The position numbers and the translations under genes were made by a program. From CAYMLQ01 sp964390795 (GTDB lineage Bacteria > Verrucomicrobiota > Kiritimatiellia > RFP12 > UBA1067), in contig CAYMLQ010000034.1 of the NCBI GenBank assembly GCA_964390795.1, positions 1 to 29,446 on the forward strand: 29,446 bases of DNA, written 5' to 3'. The notes below the pieces were generated by a model that made no database searches, was not told the origin of the DNA, and saw only the letters and a program-made list of their open reading frames with translations. Within the stretch, counting starts at the first letter, position 1. Each line of letters begins with the position of its first letter. Below are positions 8,430 through 16,600 of the stretch, one piece after another.

Positions 8430-8477
8430 GACACCTCTCTCTTCATAAACCTTTCACATCACAAACGGAGTACCCAC

Positions 8478-8945
8478 ATGAATCCAGAAGCAATCACAGC
8501 AATCAACACGGCGATGGGCATCGCAGGCGCAGTCGCCTGCCTCGGGCTGAGCGCGACGGGCTCGGCGTTCGGCACCGGTTACGCGGGTACCGCCGCCGTG
8601 GGCGCGTGGAAGAAATGTTACGCGCAGAACAAGCCGGCCCCCTTTATCCTGCTCGGGTTCGTCGGCGCGCCGATCACGCAGACCCTCTACGGCATGATCC
8701 TGATGTTCGTGATGTTCGGCAAGGCCAGCGCCGGCTTTCCCCTCCTGATCCTCGGCATCTTCTCCGGCCTCGGGATCGGCTTCTCCGCGCTTTTCCAAGG
8801 CCTCGCCGCGGCCGCCGCCTGCGACGCGCAGGCCGAGACTGGGCAGGGCCTCACCAACTATTTCGGCGCGCTCGGCATCATCGAGACCGTCGCGATCTTC
8901 ACCATGGTGTTCACTCTGATCGCCGTGCTGCAAATCCCAGCTTAA
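8478..8945 (+). CDS. atpK: V-type ATP synthase proteolipid subunit K, Na+-type signature
   Basis: Rotor-ring proteolipid, 155 residues, with four transmembrane helices forming two fused hairpins. The first hairpin carries Gln68 (PITQTLYG) where a carboxylate could be; the second carries the ion-binding Glu136 (GIIETVAIF). Thr67, Gln68, Gln107 (LFQG) and Glu136 match the Na+ ligands Thr64, Gln65, Gln110 and Glu139 of Enterococcus hirae NtpK, including the same 29-residue spacing between the last two. Na+ coupling is therefore likely. The start has GGAG upstream (8467-8470). It is the last gene of the V-ATPase cluster. No obvious terminator follows. Confidence 0.95.
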   Translation: MNPEAITAINTAMGIAGAVACLGLSATGSAFGTGYAGTAAVGAWKKCYAQNKPAPFILLGFVGAPITQTLYGMILMFVMFGKASAGFPLLILGIFSGLGIGFSALFQGLAAAAACDAQAETGQGLTNYFGALGIIETVAIFTMVFTLIAVLQIPA

Positions 8946-8952
8946 ATTGCGA

Positions 8953-8982
8953 TTGACCAATATGGCAATAGTGGCGTATTTT
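8953..8982 (+). promoter_or_regulatory. Predicted vapBC promoter with imperfect palindromic operator
   Basis: TTGACC (8953-8958) and TATTTT (8977-8982) are 18 nt apart, placing transcription initiation at about 8989-8990, the first base of vapB. Between and overlapping them is an imperfect 22-nt palindrome (8959-8980, AATATGGC ... GCGTATT, 16 of 22 positions symmetric), and TATGGCA recurs at 8961-8967 and 8984-8990. Such sites suit VapBC autorepression; binding is inferred. Confidence 0.4.
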
Positions 8983-8989
8983 ATATGGC

Positions 8990-9193
8990 ATGAAGACAAC
9001 AATCGATATTCCTGAAAGCCTTCTTGAGGATGCCATCGCGTTTGCTGGCAGCCGTACCAAGCGTGAGGTCGTTGTCACAGCATTGACCGAATTCAATCAG
9101 CGGCACCGGATGGCGCGGCTGGTCAAGGCCTTTGGCACATGTGCCCATTTTATGACGGCGAAAGAACTGGAAGAGACGCGGATGGAGGGGTGA
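8990..9193 (+). CDS. vapB: VapB-family antitoxin
   Basis: A 67-residue antitoxin of the VapB type. The N-terminus MKTTIDIPESLLEDAIAF, followed by a second helix (SRTKREVVVTALTEF), forms the ribbon-helix-helix DNA-binding dimer; the C-terminal acidic tail (MTAKELEETRMEG) would wrap around and inhibit the toxin. It precedes vapC by one nucleotide and carries the toxin's ribosome-binding site (GGAGGGG) at its 3' end. The predicted promoter places the start codon at or next to the 5' end of the mRNA. The pair probably autorepresses through the palindrome upstream, as is usual for this family. Confidence 0.82.
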   Translation: MKTTIDIPESLLEDAIAFAGSRTKREVVVTALTEFNQRHRMARLVKAFGTCAHFMTAKELEETRMEG

Positions 9194-9194
9194 T

Positions 9195-9569
9195 ATGATC
9201 CTCGTGGATAGCTCGGCCTGGATACACTGTTTCCGCCCAGAAGGAGACGTGCTGATCCGCGAACGCGTTCAAACCGCCTTGGAAACGGGGGAGGCCGTCT
9301 GGTGTGATATGGTCAAGCTGGAGTTGTGGAACGGTGCGCGAGGGGATCGAGAAAAGCGCGTGCTCAGAGAGTTGGAATCAGCCGTTCCGCTGGTCTCATG
9401 CACTCAAGAAGTATGGGAGGAGGCGTATCGCATCGCACGTACGGTTCGCGAAAAAGGACAGACCGTTCCGGCCACCGACCTCCTCATTTTTGCCTGTGCC
9501 CGCGTTCATCATGCGACGATTCTTCATACCGATCGTCATCTTGACTGGCTAGCGCGTATGTCAAATTAG
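9195..9569 (+). CDS. vapC: VapC-family PIN-domain ribonuclease toxin
   Basis: PIN-domain toxin of 124 residues, a Mg2+-dependent RNase that typically cleaves tRNA or rRNA. The acidic active-site set is present: Asp5 (MILVDSSAWI), Glu43 (VKLELW), Asp95 (VPATDLLIFA) and Asp113 (HTDRHLD), so it appears catalytically intact. Length is normal. It is co-transcribed with the VapB gene one nt upstream, with GGAGGGG six nt before the ATG. The module lies between the V-ATPase operon and a HAD hydrolase. The RNA target cannot be told from sequence. Confidence 0.9.
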   Translation: MILVDSSAWIHCFRPEGDVLIRERVQTALETGEAVWCDMVKLELWNGARGDREKRVLRELESAVPLVSCTQEVWEEAYRIARTVREKGQTVPATDLLIFACARVHHATILHTDRHLDWLARMSN

Positions 9570-9578
9570 AGGATCATC

Positions 9579-10475
9579 ATGACCAAAAACCACTACACGC
9601 TGGGCGACCTCTGCAGACTGCCCAAGCGGCACGACTCGCTCGTCGGCATCGACTCGGACGGCTGCGTGTTCGACACGATGAGTGTGAAGCAGCAGGAGCA
9701 CTTCCACCCCCTCATCATCAAATCGTGGAGTCTGGAAGCCTGCGAGCAGCAGCTCCGCGCCTGCGCGGAGTTTGTGAACATGCGTTCCAATAACCGCGGG
9801 ATCAACCGCTTCCCTGCGCTGCTGCATGTGTTCGAACTCCTGCACGCCTATCCCGGCATCGAGGCCACGGGGGTCGCGCTGCCCAAACTCGACGCCTTGC
9901 GCGCCTACGTGTACTCCGGTCTTGCGCTCGGCAACCCGTCGCTGAAGGCAGAGGTCGAACGCACGCAGGACGCCGAGCTCGCCCGGCTCTACGACTGGAG
10001 CCTGGCTATCAACGTCGAGATCGATACGCGCATGCGCCCCGTGCATCCTTTCGTCTGGGCGAGAAGAGCGCTGGAACTCATTCGGGAGCAGAGCGACGCC
10101 ATCGTGGTTTCGCAGACCCCCGAAGAGGCTCTGGTCAAAGAGTGGAACCTGCACCACCTTCACGGCTATGTCGACCTGATCGCAGGCCAGGAACTCGGCA
10201 CGAAAGCGGAACACCTTCGCATCGCAGCCGCAGGCAAATACGAACCTCACCGCGTGCTGATGATCGGTGACGCGCCGGGCGACCACGCTGCCGCTCTCAA
10301 AAACCGCGCCTGTTTTTATCCCATCACCCCCGGCCGCGAAGAGACCTCCTGGGAGCGGTTCTGCGCCGAGGCATACGGCAAATTCCTGGCCGGCACCTAC
10401 GCGGGCGCATACGAGCGAGCGCTAACAGACGAGTTTAGCGCGGCGCTGGCTGAGATTCCGCCCTGGCAGCACTGA
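9579..10475 (+). CDS. HAD-superfamily hydrolase (phosphoglycolate phosphatase-like)
   Basis: A 298-residue HAD phosphatase-like protein. All four HAD motifs are visible: motif I VGIDSDGCVFDTM with nucleophile Asp25 and acid/base Asp27, motif II IVVSQT, motif III Lys in ELGTKAEHL, and motif IV MIGDAPGDHAAA. The ~150 residues between motifs I and II form a helical C1-type cap that would determine substrate. It is larger than typical phosphoglycolate phosphatases, and the substrate is unknown. The start at 9579 has GAGG eight nt upstream and lies nine nt after vapC, so it may be read from the vapBC or V-ATPase transcript. A 10-bp palindrome (GTGGCGCCAC) directly follows its stop. Confidence 0.85.
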   Translation: MTKNHYTLGDLCRLPKRHDSLVGIDSDGCVFDTMSVKQQEHFHPLIIKSWSLEACEQQLRACAEFVNMRSNNRGINRFPALLHVFELLHAYPGIEATGVALPKLDALRAYVYSGLALGNPSLKAEVERTQDAELARLYDWSLAINVEIDTRMRPVHPFVWARRALELIREQSDAIVVSQTPEEALVKEWNLHHLHGYVDLIAGQELGTKAEHLRIAAAGKYEPHRVLMIGDAPGDHAAALKNRACFYPITPGREETSWERFCAEAYGKFLAGTYAGAYERALTDEFSAALAEIPPWQH

Positions 10476-10558
10476 GTGGCGCCACAGAAAAGCCGTCCCC
10501 GCCTGCTGCCGTGACCGCTGCGTAACGGTGGCCAGCCCCGGTTTATTTAGGTCCGGGA

Positions 10559-10588
10559 TTGACTTACTTAACCCTCCTGCCCCATACT
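10559..10588 (+). promoter_or_regulatory. Predicted promoter of the giant secreted protein gene
   Basis: TTGACT (10559-10564) and CATACT (10583-10588) are separated by 18 nt; TACTAT at 10585-10590 is an alternative -10. Initiation near 10595 would leave a leader of only ~11 nt before ATG 10606, with no Shine-Dalgarno. A GTG at 10528 in the same frame lies upstream of this promoter and is unlikely to be the start. Confidence 0.35.
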
Positions 10589-10605
10589 ATTTCTGGGTTA
10601 ATGCT

Positions 10606-13600
10606 ATGATAAAAATACGCCGTTTTCTCACTTTTTCTTCCTGCTCCTTGCTGTGTCTGGGAGCGTTTACCGTTTGCACCCTAAACGCTCAAACCCCTCG
10701 AGACTTCGCGATCGATCTGTCTGCGACCGTATCGACAAACACGCCCTGCATCACGCTCGGCTGGTCGATCAGGCGGCCGGGTAACATCACGGCGCAGAAG
10801 ATACACCGCCGGCTCAAAGGCCAAGCCGTGTGGGTGAAGCAGGCGGATCTGACCACCAACCAGACGAGTTACGCCGACACCACGGCCATCCCCCATGTCG
10901 AATATGAATACTGGATGGAGCGCACGTATTCGGGAATCAGTCCGACCACCGCGCTGGGTTATCTCAGCGCGGGCGTGAATGTGCCGCCGACCGACAGCCG
11001 GGGGAAACTCCTTCTGGTGGTCGACGACACGATGGCGGCGCCGCTCGCTCCCGAGATCGAGCAGCTGCAGTCCGACCTCACCGGCGAGGGCTGGACCGTG
11101 CAGACGATCACCGCCTACCGCACGAACACGGCTGCAAACGTGAAAGCTCAGCTCCTCGCGGCCTACACCGCCGACCCGGTCAACGTCAAGATGGTCTACC
11201 TGCTGGGTCACGTTCCTGTGCCCTATTCCGGCGACATGGCGCCGGACGGCCACGGCGACCATATCGGCGCCTGGCCGGCGGACGGCTATTATGGAGAGAT
11301 GAACGGCACGTGGACAGACGCGACGGTCAACGACACCAGCGCCTCTAGTTCGAGAAACGATAACGTGCCGGGAGACGGCAAGTTCGATCAGAACATCTTT
11401 CCCAACGTAGTGGAACTGATGGTCGGACGCGTCGATCTCCAAGGCATGACCCGCGCACCCTCACCGTCCGTTTCCGAGACCGCTCTGCTGCGCCGCTACC
11501 TGCGCCGAGCGCATGACTTCCGTATGAAGCAGGGCGCCTACGCGTCCATCCCGCGGCGCAGCCTCATCCGCGACGGGTTCGGCACGTTCAGCGGAGAGAA
11601 CTTCGCGATCGCCGGATGGGGCATGGCGTTCACCTGCGCGGGCCAGGCGCCGGGCGCGCCGATCGACGAGCCCGCCAGCGGCCAGTGGTTCTCCGGAAGC
11701 TATGCGGGCGGACAGACCTATCTGGTAGGTTACGGAAACGGCAGCGGCAGCTTTGAAACAGCCGATACCGTCGGCCACACCGCCGAGTTCGGACTGAAGC
11801 CGAGCCGCGTCGTCTTCACGAGCCTGTTCGGAAGCTACTTTGGCGACTGGGACGCCGACAACGACTTCCTCCGCGCCCCGCTGGCGGGCAACGCCACGGG
11901 CGATTCGCTTGGCCTTACGTGCTTCTGGGGCGGACGCCCGAACCGTTTCATGCACCACCTCGGCATGGGAGAGACCGCCGGCTACGGCATGTGGGTGTCG
12001 CAGAACGGCAGCCTGGCCGGCGGCGGGAGCTACGCACCTTACAACTACGCGGGCACGCATACCGCCCTGATGGGCGACCCTGCGCTGCGCCTGTATGCTG
12101 TGGAGCCGACGCGGAACCTCTCCGCAACCAGTTCGAACAGCCTCGTCGCGCTCGCCTGGTCAGGCTCAACGGAAACCAATCTGTTGGGCTATCTCGTCTA
12201 TCGTGCCGCGACCGCCGCCGGCCCGTACGCGCGTCTGACGGCCTCACCGCAGACCGGCACGTCCTATACCGACACTTCGGTGACTGCCGGCCAGAGCTAC
12301 AGCTATCTGGTGCGCACGGTCAAGCGCGAGACCGTCCCCGGCGGATCGTTTGACAACCTCAGCGGCGGCACGCCCCTCACCCTTGTCGCGAATGCGGCGG
12401 CAGCGTCCGCGCCGCGCAATCCGGGAAGCCTCGCCGTCACGCTGTTCAGCGCGACGAACGCACTGCTCGCATGGGCCGACAGCGCACATAACGAGACGGG
12501 CTACCGCATCGAGCGCAAGGTCAGCGCGAGCGGCAGCTATCTTGCGCGCGGAACAGTCGCCGCGAATGTCACCACCTTCACCGACACCGGCGTCTTCACC
12601 AATGGCAACGTCTATTACTACAGGGTTCTCGCCACGGGCTCTGCCGGCGATTCGCTGCCGTCGAGTTCGGCATCCTTCGAAGCTTCCGCAGGCTTTTTCG
12701 ACTTGCCGTCCACCCGTCTCAAAATCAGCAAAACGGCGGGAAGCGCCGTCCTTTCGGTGACCCGCATCGGCGGTTCGGTCGGAGCGGCCAGCGTGCAATT
12801 TGCCACAAGCGACACCTCCGCATACGCCGGCACACACTACGCGGCCACCAACGGAACCCTGGCTTGGGCCGACGGCGAGGCGGGCGCGAAGACCGTCTCC
12901 GTTCCGATATTGAACACCCCCACCCAACAAGTCGCATGCCAGTTCAAGCTCACGTTGAGCAGTTCGTCCGGCGGCACAAGCCTGACCCTCAACTCGTCCG
13001 TGGCCGTGCTGATCGAAGACCCCACAGCCACTCTTGCCGAACCGTGGAGCCAAACCGTGATCGGCGGCCTTACTGATAGTTCATCCGCAGTCACCCTCTC
13101 CAACAGCATCGGCTCCGTGACGATCGGCGGCAGCGGCGTTTCAGCGGCTGACACGGCCGAGGCCGGACAGTTCGTCTACCAGAATCGGACGGGCGATGGC
13201 ATCCTGACCGCGTACTTCCCTGCGGGTCTTCCGAGTGACGGCAGCGCGCGCTATGCGCTCATGGCGCGAGCCTCGACGGCCAACAACGCTGTGATGGCTG
13301 CAACCGTCAGCAGTTCCAGCACCTCCTACGGCACCAAATTCGTGTCCCGCAGCGCAGCGGGCGGCAGCGCTTCGGCTCTGCCTTCAACGGCCAATACGCT
13401 GGCGCTTGCCCGTTGGCTGCGGCTCACGCGTACGGGCAGCGTCTTCGCCTCAGAAACCTCCGCAGACGGTATTGATTGGACCCTGCTCGGAACCGTCACG
13501 TTTTCTTCCATGCCGGCAACCGCCGTCTGGGGCATCTTCCACGCCTCCGCCGACTGGTCCGTTACCGGACTGGGAAATTACAGCCTCGCCGTCGCGCAGA

Positions 13601-16600
13601 GCATCACGCTGGAAGACCTGCCGATACCCGCCACGCCCACCGGACTCACCGCCGCCTCCGCATCGCCCACCTCCGTATCGCTGACGTGGAATACGGTCGC
13701 GAACGCCTCCGGTTACCGAATGGAGCGTTGCGGCGAAGCCGGAAGTTTCACGCAAATCGCGGATCTGTCGTCCGGTGCCGGCCTCACTCAGGCCCTGACC
13801 GACACGATGTGTACCACCGACACGCCCTACGCCTACCGCGTCGCCGCCTATAACGCCAGCGGGGTCAGCGGCTATTCGCCGGTCGTTTACGTCTCCACAG
13901 CGCCGTCGGATATCGTCGTCGAGCTAACCACCGACAGCTCCAACGGCGCCGATGCCACAATACGGCGCGACCTTCCCACGACGCCTCTGGGAACCGCGAC
14001 CAACCTGACCGTCGCCGGGTATGACCCGGATACGTGGTCGATACTAACCAATGCCGCGAAAAGTTATCTGCGCTTTGACCTCACGGGAGCCGGCTCGTTC
14101 GCTCGCGCAAGACTCAAGCTTGCCTTCGCGGGCGAGGAGCGCTTCGACGAGGCAGGCTATTTCAACATGTATGCGTATCTGCTAAGCGAAAGCGCCAATC
14201 TTTGGGAGGAAGGTTCGATCACCTGGAACAACGCGCCGGCGAACAACCTCACCGGCGTCGGGTTCTCGGGTGCCACAACGGTGCTGGGTTACACCAACGT
14301 CTTTGAGGTTCCCGTCTTAGGCGAGTTTCTGCGAGTTGACCTCGACGCCTCCAGCCTCAGCAGCGGGCTCGGCGCGAGCAACCTCGTCACGATCGGTCTG
14401 GCCCAGCACAATGCTGGAGCCATTGTCCATTGGGCTTCGCGTGAGCACCCCTCGTTTGCCGCGCCGACTCTTGAGCTCTCCTCGGCATCTCCTCTGCCAT
14501 CCCGGCCTTCCTTCCTGACGGCATCCGTCAACTTCGGGTGGAGCGTCTCGCTCCAATGGAAGGACAGTGTATCCGGCGAGACCGGCTTCGAACTGGAGCG
14601 CCGCTTGACGGGCGGCGCGTTCGTCCTGCTGCAGGCGCTGGCCAGCAATACGGTCAGCTTCCTTGACTCCACCTCGCTGCCCGGCTCGTCCTACGAATAC
14701 CGTCTCCGGGCCGTCAACGCCAGCGGCACTTCGTCGTGGACGCCCACCGTCTCGATCACCACGCCCGACACCTTGCATGCGGTCGGAACGCTGTGGGATG
14801 CGGGCGGGGCCGACACGCTGGTCACTACGCCGGCAAACTGGGATACCGATGCCACGCCCGCGTTCGACGGCGCCACTTACTTTAACTTCGCGACCGCAGG
14901 CGGAACCGTCACCGTCAACACCAACATCAGCGTCTTGGGCATGAGCGTCCACCGCGACGCCGACTTCTTGTTTGCCAATGGCGGCGGCACGCTGACACTC
15001 GGTAGCGGCGGCCTCCGCGCGGTCGTACCGAACGCCTCTTCGCGAACCTATACGGTTGCCGCCAACATGGCACTCGCCGCCGACCAGAACTGGGGCGTCA
15101 CCAACACCGGCGCGGGGATCACAACCCTGCTCGTCTCAGGCCCGGTCAGCGACGGTGCAGCGGCCTTCGGTGTCGCAAAGACCGGTAACGGCGTTCTCAC
15201 CCTCGCGGGCGACAGCAGCTACGACGGCACGACCTCGGTCGCCTCCGGCGGCGTCCTGCGCGTCACCCACGACAACGCCCTCGGGAGTACCAACGGGAGC
15301 ACCTCGGTGGCCCTCGGCACCTGGCTCGAGATCGGCGGCAACGCCTCGGTGCCGGAGCCTCTGACCCTCACCGCCGACGGCACGCCCGACGGCGGCGGCA
15401 ACCTGCGCTCGACCGACGGCACCAACGTCTGGCGCGGCCCCGTCACCCGCACCGGCATCGCGCGGATCAGGGCTCTGGCCGGCAGTCGCCTCACCCTGGC
15501 CGGCGGCGTCGCGGGCGCCTATGACCTGTTCCTCGCCCCCGACCTCGGCGCGGAGATCGCGCTCTCGGGCGGCGCCGTCGCGAGCGGCGCGTCCAGGAAA
15601 GTCGCGGTCAACGGCACAGGGACCGCCCTCCTCGGCGGCTCGGGCCACACCTTCGGCACCCTCGAGATCGCCGGCGGGGCCGCCGCAAAAGCAGCAGCGA
15701 CCAACGCGTTGCCCTCCACACTGATCCTCTCCATCGGCCCCACCTACGGCACCAGCGGCACCTTCGACCTCAACGGCTTCGACGTGACCGTCAGCCAGCT
15801 CAAGCGCGGCAACACCGCGGACGGTAACCGCGTGGTCACCAATTCCTCAGCCCCGGCCAAGCTCACCGTGAGCGGCAGCATGTCCACGACCTACGACGGC
15901 GAGCTGTCCGGTGCGCTGAGCCTCACCAAGGGCGGCACCTCCACACTGACCATTTCCGGCACGAACAGCACCTATACGGGCGATACGACAGTCACTGCCG
16001 GAACACTCCTATTTTCACGCACTGCAGCCATCTCCACCGCCTCCGTCCTCCGCGTCTCAAGCCCTGGAAAAATCTACCTTAGTTCCGGTGTCGCCGCAAC
16101 AGTGCCGCGACTCTACCTCGGCGGCCTGCGCCGAGGGCCCGGCTCCTGGGGATCTTTGGCCAGTTCCGCAGACAACAAGGATAACACCTATTTCAGCAGC
16201 GCCGGCACGGGCATCATCAATGTCCCGTACTTCGCACCCTCAACCGTCTGGGACGGCGGCGGAGCGGGAGATACGCGCTTCGACACCCCCAACAACTGGG
16301 ATGCCGACCTGATGCCGGCCCTTGATGGCACAGCCTATCTCTTTTTTGCTGCCGAAGGGTGCGTAGCGACGCTGAACACCAACGCCGCGCTTCTGGGCCT
16401 GTCGTTCAACCGCGATGCGGACTTTACCGTTGCCGACGGCGGCGGCACGCTGACGCTCGGCGCAGGCGGACTGTGTGCCGTCGCTCCGACCGCCACCCCG
16501 CGCACCTACACGCTCGCCGCTCACGTTGCCCTCGCCGCAGATCAAAACTGGGGCGTCACGAACACCGGCGCAGGCGTCACAACCCTGCTCGTCTCAGGCC

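Noticed and set aside
10476..10485. 10-bp palindrome GTGGCGCCAC after the HAD gene as a terminator
   Set aside because: A loop-less palindrome with no T-run; could be a protein-binding site, but nothing supports a specific role.
10528..10605. GTG at 10528 as the start of the giant protein
   Set aside because: It adds 26 residues before a good signal peptide and lies upstream of the predicted promoter; ATG 10606 fits better.
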